A stretch of 64,000 nt of DNA from Trichoplax sp. H2 (Eukaryota > Placozoa > Uniplacotomia > Trichoplacea), in assembly GCA_003344405.1 (NCBI GenBank), contig NOWV01000058.1, forward strand, positions 62,001 to 126,000, read 5' to 3'. Numbering within the stretch: position 1 is the stretch's first letter; the number at the start of each line of letters is the position of its first letter. A program made the position numbers and the translations under genes. Positions 26,101-41,000 of this stretch are shown piece by piece. Under the pieces are notes generated by a model that searched no databases, had not been told where the DNA came from, and worked only from the letters and a program-made list of their open reading frames with translations.

Positions 26101-29100
26101 AAAGAAACTGAAAGAATTTTACAGTAATATCAATTAAACAATTTCAAAATGAAAATCTCATTATACTAATCAATCTAAAGGAACTTTTAACCATTCAGTC
26201 GTATTATTTATATATGAAATATAGTATATGCTCTAGAATGATATCAAATCCAGACAATGATATTGGATTAAAGGCTAAAGATCTATGTTAAAGAAAACTG
26301 CCTTTAGGCTTTCGCTTTCCTATTAATTTGACTTTTCCCCAAATGAAAAGAGTATTATTCACTACCAAGTACTCTCTAATAATATATTTATCAGATATGC
26401 CATGGAATTAGCTTTTAGTGGGAAATATTGCATCAAGTTTATGTATCACAGCAGACTCACGCAATTGCTGTGGAAGAAAAAAGAATGAAATTCCAAGCTT
26501 TAACAACTGTCGTGCATAAATAATGGAATCAATATGTTCTTTTATCCTTATACATTCATTATTTACAGTAGTAGATAATATCGTTCTATTCTAACAATAC
26601 AATTAAATCAAGTTTGAAGAGCTGTTTACTAAAAATTATCACTATACAACCAGGAAAAGCAAACTTAAGGTTAAAAATTGATAAAAAAGCTATAATAAAT
26701 AAATCCAGTAGGTCCAATTTGGAAATTTAATATAAATCTTGCAGTAAATGCCACTTACTGGACTGCGAATAATGTATTACAAAGTTAAATTCGGGAAATA
26801 TTGTCAAAATTAATAAAAAAGAATAGATTGGCATCTTATTTACGATCATATAGATTGTAATAATATTACAGTAATTTAAAATAAAAATCCTCCGCTTTCT
26901 ATACAATTGATATTTCAATTCAGCGTGCAAAAACAATATTGTTTTTAACTGCATATTTGTTAAGCCAAGATATTCTCATCCTTAAATTCAGCAAACAGTA
27001 ATGAAAGTAACTAATTTCTTCTTTCAACGTGAAGTGGATTTCGATTATGAAATATAAAGTTAAGTTTAAAATTGAGAACCAAGAACAATATAACATATAT
27101 ATAGAACAATAATAAAAAAATATACTGGAATAAGTATACATTAGGTCAAGAAACAATGCTAATCTAAAATATTTTATGATCCCTAAATACCTGTTCCAAT
27201 CATAAATAATCTATCAGCTAAAAAAAGTATGAGTGAAAATATTAATTATTCTTAATTTTTTCAATAATTTAATCAAATACTTCAATCACTTCCCTAAATT
27301 AGTTATAAAAACAGCGGAGTTGTGAACTAGAGAAAAATTGAAATATTAAACTAAAGGTTTGCCGTCATTTATTAGGAAAGAATTTTCGGCGTGGTATTAA
27401 AATCATAAAATTCTTCTATAAGTTATGTGCGAATTTTATCGAATACAGTTTGCCTGTAGACCAATGTAAATTAAGTTCCTATACCATCCTTATTCCAACC
27501 TATGCTAAATTACCTCCTATTACAAGAATTTATCGACGTTATTAGTTTATAATCAAGGTTATTTTACTGACGAGTAATGCGGAGTGTACAAATTCAAGTA
27601 ACAAATTGTGTTTAGCCACTCATGTTTATTTGGAGACGATTATGCGAGAGTAGTAAATTGGATGATTCTGCTTTAATGAAATCTCTTTATACAACCTAAC
27701 TCTAACCCTTTATACGATGATTATTTAAATTACACATGATGCTAAGGGCTAAATTCACTTTATCTCCTGTTATACAGAATAATTATGATACGTTATACTT
27801 ATATACCTTTAATTGCTATCTAAACGTCAAATTTTCTTTTATCTCATATTGAATATATCTAAAATATTATCTATTCCTTAATATTACAATATTAAATCAT
27901 CTCTAAACTTTAGATTTAATGATTGAGAACTTGTCAACTAGAACAGAACACCCTCCTACATTACAGTAACATGCAGCATTTGATTTTGAAAAAGGAAGGT
28001 TAGGGTAATTGCTTACTTGATTACTATTAAGCAAGTCTCAGTAATTTTCATGCTGTTTAGAAATTGCTCATGTTCAGCACTAATTGTGATCCTTGTCCAT
28101 CATTTCTTTCTATAACTGACTCATTTCGGGTAAGTATAAACCCTGGGTATGAGAATAATATAGAATTTAATTTTTAACGGTAAAAGTTAATCGCCAACTA
28201 CTGCACGATATAATTATTGCTTTTTTAGTAAATTGTATCAGAATACGATAAGTTTATGAGCTCACATTATCTGGTTAAGAATAAGGATGTTCAAAATGCA
28301 CCTGCTTATCAAAATAAAAACAGGCTCTAGCAGAAAGATAATAAGACTGAAATGAAAGGCGATCAATTTCCATATAATCCCCTGTCTAAAGCTCAGTTTA
28401 CGAAATCAATTTAGCAAATAAGATAACGTAATCTACTTTGTAAAGAAAATTGTAAAACTAAATAGTCATTATGACTAGATAAAGTATCGAGTTGTTCAAA
28501 TATGTTAGGGTAAGACAAGCTGTAATGATTGAGTAGAATAGCTACTGTAAGATCGTAAGAATAACAGTCGATAAAATTATATTAAAACACTAGTGCTAAT
28601 AACCTTATGGAGGCTGATCTAAACATATGGGTAGACAAGTTATAAATCATCGACAACTTTCGACTTAAGAATAATAAATAAGATTACAATAATAGTTTGG
28701 TAAGTTAGGCCTATAGCAAATACAATCAGCAATGCGAAATTGTTGCCAAAGTACTATATCAATATTACCAGATGTATGAAAACTAAAGACAATCGAATAT
28801 AAAATCTGTTACAAAATATTAACGTAGTATGAAAGTAAGCAGCATACTAACTACTTAGAATTAAACAGCACTTCGTTTAAAGAGGCACGATTAGTAGAAT
28901 AATATAATAATTAGGTATAATATGAAGAAAACTGTAGCTATTTAAGATCAGTGAGTAATTAAGCTAATAATCTTGATGAAAATAATTCGATGTTTATAAT
29001 TTCTTTCTATTAGTAATCATACAGAAAAATATTGATCTTAATGTTTACTCCATCTTTTAGAAATAAAGTCATGAAATTGTAACCTCATCAATTCTAAGAC

Positions 29101-32100
29101 CATCACTCTAATATTTGTATTACTATTCAGATGCAATCAATCCATTATCCGTTAGCTCTGCTTTAAGAGTTATGCATGGTATTAATTTGTGGGAAATACT
29201 GGAATAGATGAGATTACAACTAAATCTTTTTCTGTATCTCAGCCTATTTTACAACAATTAAAATCAATTCTTTTCTTATAAAAGCAAGATTGCGATCTTT
29301 GACTTGATTATATAAGCTTTTCAATATAATTCAATATGTTAATAAGAAAGAAATCGTGAGGATTAATAAATGTGATACAGGTAATAGTTTAATTTTCTTT
29401 GTATAATGCAAACAGTTATCGGATTCTGAGAAGCATGATATAATTTTAGCTTAAGCCAGCTATTCGTTCAGATTAAAATACGAGAATTAATTGCCTAAGG
29501 ATGACGAAATGTTAAAATATCCTGAAAGATGCCGATTAAATAAAATTAAGTAGATACAATATGTGAAGAACAACGCCTTCGCAAATTTAAAGCTTAAATT
29601 ATGACTCTCAAGTGGACTTTAGCTTACTCCTTCATAGCCTAATATGTGTACCAGTTGCACAATATGTAATATTCTATGTTATAGCGCTCAAAAATTAATC
29701 CTGTGTAAATTTTATGTCAAATAGATATTATAACGCGTGTTTACTAGGCAAGCATCAATAATTTGCTGGTGGCCACTGTCAATTATCAAGGAACGTATAA
29801 AAGTCTAGTCCACAATTTTAATTAATTAGAAAGCAATAATGGATTAGCATATTCTTTATAAAATAATTTTTCTGTTTACTATTTTAGAGTAACAACTGCA
29901 TAAGAGAATAATGATATTTATCGAATTGTAAAGAATTTATTCCATCTGTACCACCGCTAATGAGTATAACTAATGTATTGCTGTACCACTATTGATGGCT
30001 ATAAATGGCATGTTGCCTAGTAAGAATAAATCTAATCGTTAATCTATTTTTACTTGACTTCATAGCTTAACGTTGAGTCATTACTTAAAAGGGCTTATGC
30101 ATAAAAATAGATTAAAAATAATCTCCCGCTAGTATTTTATAGTTTTAAAATTGAAATAGCAGTAAGAGTAAAATTAATTAAGCTTCAAATCTACGACTAA
30201 AGTAAGCATATATATCGGAGGCGTACATTTTTGTCAATAATGCTTAAGATGTAAACTCTCAACGCATTAATTTAAAACTATTTCATCATCATTGCCATAA
30301 ATTATGTAATCAATGTCAAGATTACATGGATTTTACCTTATTTTTTTCATGATAAATAAACTAATTCGAATATACACATACTGTCAAATAAAATTACGTT
30401 TTATTTATCTGGCTAAATATATAAAAGTAAATATAATGAGTAATCTGGGTGGGTTAGGAATGTTTTAGTAATAGCTATTAGCAATATTAAACCGTGTTGT
30501 TCATATGTATTTATTACCTAACAAAGTCTCTTTGTTTTTCTTTAAATTTTTTAATATCATGTCGGAAAGTGTCATTAATTTTAAAGTAGTCCTGTCAGAT
30601 TTCTTAACTAGGGAAAAAATAATTTTACAGACCAGCATTGGTGAATAACACATCAAAAGTTGTTAGCATTTAGTTCAATCTAAAGATGCAATATAGTATT
30701 AAAATCATGTTAAGGAGCTAAAGTATCAAAAATTGTTGCTGCTCACATCTATATGATTAAACTTAATGTACGTGGCAATGATATCCAGCTATAGTATGCA
30801 TTTCAAAAGTATTAAACATGGCCATGTTATCCGATGCATATTTGAGAAATTACTCTAAATTAATTGCACAATAATATTATTTTCTTTATTTAATTCGAAC
30901 TTAAATTAAACTAAGCAAGTAACCATAAACAGAGAAATATCTATGCAAATATTGCATAAAAATAAGCTTTTGAAGAAATTATGATGAAATTTATGCCTGT
31001 AATTATGGAATTGAATGAAGATCACTAAGCCAATGCTTTTAAGTTTAGTTAGAAACGGCAACATATCAATAGTTTACATTAATACGAACATTCTTATGAA
31101 TATTATTCGAATGATCTAATTTGACAAATATTTCGTCAGATAGTAATCAATAGCATGCCATTAAGTAAATTTTAACGCCTACTTGAATTAATAGAAATAG
31201 CTATTCGTAAACCAAATAGCTAACAATCAAGTCATGAAATATTCGCTTAGGTATGATTAGTTGATATAAAAAAATTTACTGAAAGTAGTATTGATCCATA
31301 TAAATGGGGATTGGGATAGTTATTCCACCCACTATTACTTTTCCTTGGCGCCATATTTTAATCAAGTAATCATTCAGGAAGGACTTTAACTATTCAATTG
31401 AACTACTGCTCAAGATAAAAAGTAGCCTACAGTTTCAGGGATATTATCGGCAGCTGTTTAATAAGATACTGAGTATGTCGGAAAAGTATGGCATTGCATT
31501 CATATAAGTCAATAAATAGGATAGTTATAATTATACGAAATATTATGGTTTGTATAAAAATTTCATTTTAAATGATAGCTAACAGCTGTCTGACAATAAG
31601 TGCAACAGATTGCATAAGGCTGGTGATTCATCTGAAATATGATAGCAGAAGTTATTAAATAACAATGCTCTTATATACCCCTTCAGTAAGCAACTTAGTC
31701 TCAACGTTAAATTACTTCGATATTTCATTTCGAATTTATTGCAGCGAGAACATATTATAAGTAGCTAATAGTGTATCTAGAATTAGATCATAACGGTAAG
31801 AGATAATATGCCCGCGCCGGCATCTATTGAATGAGTAGGCCAGTTTGCAAGGTTAGCAACGAATGATAAAGTGTAACTAAAGCTATCCAATAACAGCGCG
31901 TAGTTTGTACATATAATATGATGATAACTATTTAGATTATTTAGTGTCTACACATGATGTACTATATTTATGAAAGTAATGGAAGACAGAGGACTATGAA
32001 ATAAAATTAAATACATACGCGTACGTAATATTTTAGGATATAATTAGTTTTGAACAACTGCGGAATAATACTACTATTAGATGACTTTTGTTGACAACAT

Positions 32101-35100
32101 CTTGTTTCATATCCTCCTAAAATATTACTCAAGATCCATCAGTGCCATCATTGATTGTCAGACGATATAAAAAAAAGCTAAATTTAGTAACTCCTAGTGT
32201 CATGCTTTGAAATTTACTTTCATACAAGGCTTAATAAATGATAATAAAATTTAAATATATACATAAGATAGCAGCCCATTCTAATACTGAAAGAAGTAGT
32301 TATGATCAGAACTACGGTATCCATCTTCTGCTCTCATACCAACTCAACACTCTTTCTTGTATAAGGAGTCATTAAATTTTTTAAATAGTTTGGAAGATAT
32401 CAACTCACTGCAAAGCTCGATATAACACGAAAATTCAGTCATGATCTAATTAATCATTTTCTGATAGAAATTAATGTTGTAAAAATGAATAGGAAACACT
32501 AATGTGTGCCGTTAAGTCATAATATAAGTAAATAAATAGCGAAAGAATTTCAATATCACTAATACCTATTATATTAGAAATAATTCCTGATACTAAGCAC
32601 AGCATTTATTATTCAAATCTATCGTACGTTAATAAAATAAATAGTACCAGCAAAATCTTCTTACCAGTCACTTAATTATACACTGAGGTTCTTTTCATGG
32701 ATTAAAGCAAATTCCTCTGTTACCACACCATACTTTCATTCTGAAAATAAAGTATGTATCTTAACCATAAAAGAGGCCGATATAAAGTAGAAAAATTATC
32801 CATTCCATAGCTTGCTTTATAGTATGCCGTCTTGCCTAATTGATTTCATTACAATGTCAAGCAGTTTTTAATTGAAAATTTTATCAGTGTGTAAAATCCA
32901 TTAAGTAACCAAAGTTTTTCATTTATCATAATCAGGCCTAATATGCTTAATTAGTCTAACGTGGTATCATACTGCTTAGATTAAGAGATTTTTAGGCAAT
33001 CTTTAATTGCGGTAATAAAATTTACCTTTCTTGTTAAGATCTGCTAAATATTAGAAGGTTTATATTCACGGTGTTCCAGTCTTATGTATATCCTTGTATG
33101 TGCAATCATACATATTTAATTGTATAGAAACAGAAACTCGTCACTTTTCATTGCGTGATGAATAAAGACTATACAGTGCAATCGATGTATGATATACATT
33201 CACTATCCTTAGTTTAAGCTGATAGCTCAGATTGATTTATAAAACAAAATATACAGAGTTCAGATAACAACATGACTTTAACGCTAAAGATTAATATATT
33301 TCAGTTAGTTATGAACACAACCCTAATATTTATCAAGTAATTTAGATTATGAAAGCAGTTCTATTACAGATTACTCACAAAATAAGTAAAATTATGCAAG
33401 TAAACTTATATGTGCAACATCAATTAAAACTTTTACTAACACAATTACGACTACATACTTAATTTATACTTTGCTATGTGTATTCAGGTATGATACTAAA
33501 ATTAATACTATTCACAATTGTCACGTTCTGTAATAGTTACATAATTAGTATGTTACCTTCTTTCTATATATGGTTAAATATCACGATGTTATCACGTCAG
33601 GCGTATATAGATGTAGTTATGGTACTATATTAAGGTTATCTATATATGTATTCTCATGTTGCCATACTTGGCATGATAGTCTATTTGTAATGACTAAACT
33701 AGGGAAACCTTTCTGTTAGTGATGATCTTGTGATCTACGTCAGTAGATCAAAGGTCACAATAAAGAAAGTATATAAACTCTTCATTTTAACAATAAAGTT
33801 AGTTCTTCAACTTAATTACTGGGTCTCCTTGCTGAGTTGCAGATCTAGTACTTGTTACAAAATTTGGAAGTTGTAACAACAATACTCTAAGGAAAACTAG
33901 TATTTCTTGTAATTTAATTATATTATTTGATAACTTAATGTATCAAATTAACATGCGAGTTCATTTTGATCACAAAATTACGATCCAAAAGTTATCTTTG
34001 ATCATTGATTTATAGGGATTAAATTTTAATCTTTATTGTCATTTCTTTGTCTCATTGCAATTATTCATGGTGCCTTAATAAATTAAGAGAAGTAACATTG
34101 ATCAGTCATTGCTATAAAAATATTTGGGTAGAAAAGGGTAATAATCACTCGAAAGGTTTGTTGTAGTGGGGTAGACGATCGGTAATTTTTTTGGATAGCA
34201 TGTAAAATGATGATCATGATATCTAGACGACCATAAAAATAGCCGTAAATAAAACAGCATTATTAATTTAACAGTTGTAATTGACGGCCAATAATTGGCT
34301 TACAATGATAACAGTAAAGATAAATCATGAAATACACTACTCGTTCTTAAACAAGCAAACTTCACCCACACTTTGGAATAGAACATACAAAAATATCATG
34401 TAGATAAGCAAGAAATGCATGTCCATTTTTTCATAATTGGCTTAAAAATATGCAAATGTGGGAGCAATACATTATCTCCACATGGTTATCATGTACGTGC
34501 TATTACAACTTGGCCCGGATATCAGCATGAAGAGGCTTCAATTCCCTCAGCTTAGCCAACAAGTAAGATTTGCCTTTTGCAACAAAATGGCCTCGGAAAA
34601 ATTCCTGTAATATATTATAGATAAGGTAATAATGTGATCAGTTTGTTTCAATTTCTATTCCTAACTCTATTCATCTTTAATCGTAGTAGGGTTAATGTAA
34701 CGGAAAAGAGTTAATGGTAGTGTTGTAACCATTTATATGCAAACATTGGTTAAGTATTAGCGTTATAAATGATGATGTATTAAGTAAGATTATCCTCAAT
34801 CATAGAGCAGCGACTAATAAATACTACTGCTATGAGATCATTTGTAACGGAAATATAATACAATCATACTGAGAGTAGATTTTGCCTGTTTTAATATATT
34901 AGCAATGAATAGATATTAGTAATGCAGTATCTTCTTAGTAATTAAGGTAAAAATGCGAATATACTTGTAATTAACAAAACATATCTATAAATAGCATAAA
35001 TCTAGTAACCAAGGCAAATAACAGATTATTGCAGACAGTAACAGTAAGTGGAAAGGATGAAGATATATTGAAAACTAGGTATTCTTAGAATCTGGTTCAA

Positions 35101-37321
35101 TGTCGCATGGCAATAGTAATGTTTACTTTAATAATGCCTCGTAATATGTATTACTGAAGGTAGATGAAATTTCATATTTCATTTAAAACTGAAAAACAGA
35201 ACCATATAAGGGAATCACTATGACGACAATATTAATGTAGCTGTGTTACTATTATGAAAAGCCAATATTGAAATTTCCTTTTAGTATCAATCATAATTGT
35301 ATTGGTTCTCTATCGTTTCAAAAGTATTTAGTATCATAGTAAGATCAAAAAGTCATATCAACGCTATATTTAAGGTGCAATAGAAATCAATCAAAACTAG
35401 GCTAGGAATTCATAACAATAAATCAAATTACTTAAATTACATCCATCTATCAACTAACCACAGGTGGGTTTTGTAGTCCAGTCATTATGTTCTCAAAGTT
35501 ATCGTCCGAGCCGAAAAACATTAAATCGCAGGGTTCTAATTTAAGTAATCAAAAGTTTGATATTTAGCATTATATCACTGTAATTTTAAATTTGCGGATA
35601 CAAAGCGAATAGTTTACTATTACCAGCACAGAAATTTCAGCCCGACATATAACGGAAACCATTAAATTTTTTAATAAAATACAGACATGAAAGCTCAATC
35701 GCGAAAATTTCGGGCACTCAAAATGAGTTTGTGATAAACTTATTCCTCGATAATATAAGTTAATAATAAAGATATACGTATATCTTATATGAGACATATA
35801 ATAATTTAATATTAGTGATTTCATTACCATTGCCTAAAGCTAGATCATACTATCTTAATTAAGACTACATTCCAGTCTTTTACGATACAGTAAATGCAAT
35901 TTAAAATATATCCGTACAGAAATTTTCTATTGCTACAGTAATTTCCGTGGAATACATAGTAAATACTATCTTGGCTTAGAGTGACAGAAAAATTTCTATT
36001 CTGGGGCTGTTAATAACGGCTAAAAGGTATCTTGTATCTGACTAACACCGTATTAAAAGGTAATTTTATGCGGTAAAGTATTACTATAATCTTTCTACGT
36101 TCGCACTAAATTAGAAAAGTTTTTAATTTGAATACGATTATAGAAATCTCTATCGCTAAGATGATCTATTTTAGAATATATTTAGAAAACGTCCTAATTA
36201 AGGTATTTATTGGAAATCTCTGATACTAGACTGATCTATGTACAATCAACATCACTGGATGTTAGCTCCAATTTTCAGAATATTTCCTATTTCGGGATAC
36301 TACTAACGGCTTAAATATGTATGCTGATTATTTATTTTTGAAAGGGTATTTCGTAAGTAGATTAACCTGATTTATCAGTTTGTCGAACAGTTCCTGATCC
36401 ATTTTTCAAATCCAAAACCCAAAAAGCATATTGAGATTGTGCGGTTGGACGATTATAGACACCGTGATTGAAGACTTTAAATAGAAATACGGCCTGGACC
36501 TTACTAACAATTGCTTCACCGTGTGTCTAATAACGAATGATTCAATGGATATGATCAGTTTCTAGATAGACAAAGTATTACTAATAAGTTTACTGAACTT
36601 TTACTGTATTCATTCCTTTTTAATTTAAATTTAAATCTATTATTTATTCCATCAATCAATAGCTAATAAATTTCTGATCATAACGCTGTCTATTTTCAAG
36701 TTACTGCTAAATTCTTCGATAGATATCGGAATAAGCTTATCAACAAACAAACGCAGATGTTAACCAGGATACTATACTTTCGTTACACGTCTACTTTAAA
36801 ACTTATACAACAGCACTAATTAAAGTATTTAAGTTAATTTACGACAAAAGCCTGAGTAGAAGCTCACTAGCTATACAGCTTTACATTCAATAGTGTAAAC
36901 CGGATTTAATTCCAGGATACAGCAACTATCATTTTCAGTTGTATTTAAAACAGAAACCTCTACAGTTCTTATTAAGATACAAGCAGTACCACATTTTACT
37001 TTTAAATGTGGCCATTTTATCGAAATATTACAATAATCAGGCAAGATTAATAGAATATATACGCTTAAGAGATAATGTGGCAAGCTGTTTGAGCTAACTA
37101 ATCCGTTTAATACCTTTATGTCATATATATTAGTGCAATAATTACAGCAATTTTATCTTATTGTATAACAGCTAAAAATATATAAATTGACTCGGTAATA
37201 ATAATTACAATTAGGATGTATATGTGATTCACTTCCTAGTTAAGCTCTACTGCTAATCTTAAAGCAAAAAATCTTCTACTCTCTAAATTTGTGCACTTAT
37301 ACTATCAGTAATATAGAAACG
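23165..37321. other. long AT-rich gene-poor stretch
   Basis: About 14 kb with no gene that I can support. From about 27.16 to 35.57 kb no open frame reaches 60 codons on either strand. A few short exon-like segments with splice signals (26759-26834 minus, 28078-28129 plus, 34527-34562 plus) are described as findings but do not join into a gene. I saw no tRNA, rRNA or long tandem array. It could be intergenic DNA, regulatory DNA, or introns of a gene with very short exons. Confidence 0.5.
35990..36330. repeat. weak degenerate repeats
   Basis: A segment with TTAATAACGGCTAAAAGGTAT near 36010 resembles one near 36300 ending in CTAACGGCTTAAATATGTAT, about 290 bp apart. AAATCTCT...GATCTAT is repeated at about 36143 and 36211. 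Divergence is high, so this may be ancient tandem duplication or chance. Confidence 0.3.
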
Positions 37322-38065
37322 TTATACTGTGATCAATTGGGTTGGAGCAGCTTTCAAATGGATACTGACCGGTAATAGTCTTGCTAATTCTTCGAAAATA
37401 ACCTTAGCTTTGGTACCCTCGCCCTTGAAAGTAGGCACTTCAACATCATTAGCCATTTCACCCATTTTGCTTGTTTTTTTGAAATTAGCTTTAACCTGAA
37501 AAGATACAATAAGAATTTATGTTAATTCGAGTTGGTCACAATACAATGATCTTGAATTGTTTATTGCGTCGCTAGATTAATTATATATATCACGGTCATA
37601 TAGTAATACTCCAAAAATATGATAGTAAGTAAATAAAACATATACAGTAAAGTAGCTATAGGGTTTTAATAGCGATGAAGGATTTTGCTATCATTTAAGA
37701 TCATCAGTTGGATACAGTAGAAATAGGAAAAGTAATATAAAATTAAAATTTTGATTAGGGGTTAAATGAATTGGTAGATCATTTAACGATTTCTAAATTG
37801 CAGAACGGAACTCATTTAAAATCGTATCATATTTAACGTAAAAAAAAATAAGTCCTGGATCCAATATAAGAAAAGATAAATTTTCGACCTTTAAATATAG
37901 TATAAAGTCTATAAATACTGTACTTAATATATAAAATAGCTGTTATCGATCGCGAGAGAGAATGATGTACTACCAATGGCGCTCTGGCTGGCAACAGGTC
38001 TAAGTCGTTCAAATTCGATACAGTATAGTCAAATGGATCCTTGACAATTTTGACGGTGATTACAG
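37322..38065 (-). CDS. 3'-terminal exons of an unrecognised gene (partial)
   Basis: Two minus-strand exons join in phase 0: 38065-37974 and 37495-37322, the latter ending in a TAA stop. The upstream exon begins after an AG and needs a partner that supplies one base. Donor TTG/GTAGTA and acceptor TTTCAG look normal. The composition is clearly richer and more codon-like than the surroundings. The peptide includes VKIVKDPFDYTVSNLNDLDL, LPARAPL, then VKANFKKTSKMGEMANDVEV and GTKAKVIFEELARLL. I do not recognise the family; KAKVIFEEL faintly recalls the first helix of an SCP2 domain but nothing after it fits. Upstream exons were not found. It might be the distal end of the SCP2-domain gene at 43-45 kb, for which I have no proof. 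Confidence 0.5.
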
Positions 38066-41000
38066 CTTAATTATTGCATTATTAAATCATTGCCAGCTAA
38101 TTAAGGCCAAACTAAAATCTAAATTTAGTACTTCCACGATGGCACTGGAATCTTAGAATGTAATTTTGGTAGTTTGTGACGCCTGAAGATTGCCACTATT
38201 AGTCATCTGCTCAAGGAAAGAGCTACGGCTAAATTAGACAAAATTGTCCTATGCTGTCAGAGTTTGAAATTAAATTCAATGTTTCTACGGTAATACGCAA
38301 GATTTAATCTCAACCGATTTACTGATGCGGCAATTTTAATACAAAATTTTCATTTTCATTCAATAAACGATAAAGAAGAAATTATTTTTATTTGGCTAAT
38401 TGCATGAAAGAATGTAGATTTAGCCATCCATTTTATTCCTATATTACATGGACTGCATCGCAAAATGGAATCCCATTACTATGCTATAAATTTATACATG
38501 ACAGCAGCTTATCTCTATCCATTTTACGTTAAAATTAATCTATAAACGAGTAGAATCTACCTGGTATAAGAAAAAAATAGATTACGGAAAGGCGAAACTT
38601 CAGCGACACTTGTAGAAACTATCCGAGGAAAGTGCAAAGCTTGCTTGCTAGCCGGACAAAGTGAGCAAAAATGCACCGAATAATTGGTATATAATAAGTT
38701 GAAAATTACATGCAAATACACTAGCTAGGCTAAGGTTTAATCTAGTTGTTGATTTAATGGCATGCAGGGTATCAAAGGTGAATGATTGATCATAATTCAC
38801 ACAACCTATATAACTAGGAATAGACTTTGAACTTTTAGGACAATACATTCGTATTTTGCAGTAGACTAACTAATCTAATAGATGATGATACCATAAAAAG
38901 TTCACATTAGAGTTAAAGTTGTTTTATTACTATCGGATCGTCGCGACACGTTGGATAATAGGACCAAGATTGCTGATGATATATTACTATAGCTTATTTT
39001 CTCTATTTCTTAACATTAATTTTAACGAAGGGAAATTATGGAAAATAAGAATATGAATATCGAGTAGAATGTATAAAAATGCCGCCTATTACAGAAAGCA
39101 AATTGCTGTTTCCCGCAATAGCATTTGGAAAAAATGTTACTTTATGTCATTTCAATTCGCGTTCTTTAATTATCTATGGGACAAATCTTGGTTTTATTGC
39201 TATGGAAATTTGATTATTTTAGTTCTATTATAGATCATAATGATGATTATGTTAGCTCCAAAGCTTTTCATGGTCCAAGTCTTGCTCAATCACAGTAGGG
39301 GATTACAGAGGGATATATGAAAGGTATAGCATTTTCCTTTGAGCTAATCACGTATTCGACTTTCATCATAATTCGATTATTTCAACAACACCCTGTTGAA
39401 ATTAACCTTTGAACTAGCTATAACCTCTTTTTAATCAAATTTTTCTAATTTGTCAACTACGATGTCTCAACAATTTACGGAGTTTCCACACAGTAAGCCA
39501 GCTCGTGACTAAAAATAAAATTTTATTAATATATTATAAGAATATTAAGATATTTTAAAATGCAAGCAGAACGAGGCATGATACTTTATTTTGTCTAGGG
39601 TATAATTTTGATTTAATTTATTAATTAATTCATTAATATCTGCCTTAAAATATTTGAATAAAGACTTTGTCCATAAATTCATCATCCAATGAATTCTTCG
39701 ACATTCTATACAGAAGAAGGGAAAATAACTCTAGCATGTAATAAATCCGAATTTGTTTCTCGAAAGTATTAATTAACTAATGAATTCTTAAACGGTGCTG
39801 AAAAAGGGAAATAAATCTAGGACATAGTAAATCTAGATTTGTTATTGTAAAAGTAGCATCGTAAATCAGGCTTTTTCTTGACTAGATTAATTAAATCAAG
39901 TCATGATAGAATAAATTATGCGCCGTTGGTATACGATACAGGTTATTGGCGTATTATTTTGGCACTTACTTACTTACCTATAAATACCATCTCTAAGTTA
40001 TTCTCAAATCAATCAATGTCGTGAGAATTTTGCAATTAGAGGATCATCTATGATTCAGTAAAGATGAGAATGCAGGTAAACTCCCTTAATTAATAGCCAT
40101 ATTATGTTGAACAATTTCTTTATCCATAAGTTACGAATGAACTTGGAAAACTGCAACTCCAGTAGGATAACAAAGATTTGATTAAATAAGATTACAGTAA
40201 CGAGTATGCACCTGTCATGACATTTGCATTTCAAGATATTATCACAACTAGACTGAATTCAGTGCTATTACTACCTCGTATTTTTCACAAATATTAATAG
40301 GTTAAATGAAAACAAGTAGAATAGCAATAGTGAAGGCTTTCTTTGTTGAATAAGTATTCGTGACAAATTATTGAGAACTAATAACAATATTAGTATCTAC
40401 CTGATTCTGATGTACATAAAAATCTTATAGAAATAGCCAAAAAGGTGTTAAGGTAATTTTAGGGCTATTCAATCGTAAAAGAAAATTTAATCCATTATTT
40501 ACCCTATAAACTACAATATCTAAATTTTAATCAAAAGGCCTTATAAGATACTGCAGACTGGAGCAACGATATACGTAATGAATACTATTAAATACTTATA
40601 TTACATCTCTTCTCCTATTTTGAATCTACTTATTCGAATTGGTGCATTGAATAGTGAATACAATGTATACAGATTAATTTAAGGTATCTAACATTCTACC
40701 TGGGATTAGCGCCTGTATAGTACAGCCGAAACAAGCTAAATATTGGTAGAGATGGTAAAAAATTTCTATTTTAAACTCAGCTATTATCTTAAGTAACATC
40801 TTTTAATTTGAATTTAATATACATCACTGTATAATAATTAATACTATAATTGATGTATTACAGCCAAGCAAGCAAGTTTGTAAGGATACCTTTATTCCAA
40901 ATATTTTGTAGCCGCAATTAAGATATTCTAAAACTTAATGTACTTCATTTCACCAATATAACGGTACAGCAATAAGCGTCTAAATCTTTTACCTGATGGA

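Noticed and set aside
31297-31356. Short minus-strand frame starting MAPRKSNSGWNNYPNPHLYG
   Set aside because: The whole frame is only about 35 codons with no splice or family support; chance open frame.
36871-37083. Minus-strand frame with RTVEVSVLNTTENDSCCILE
   Set aside because: It looks mildly coding, but its acceptor phase does not fit the donor candidate in the 37.4-kb exon and no other partner was found.
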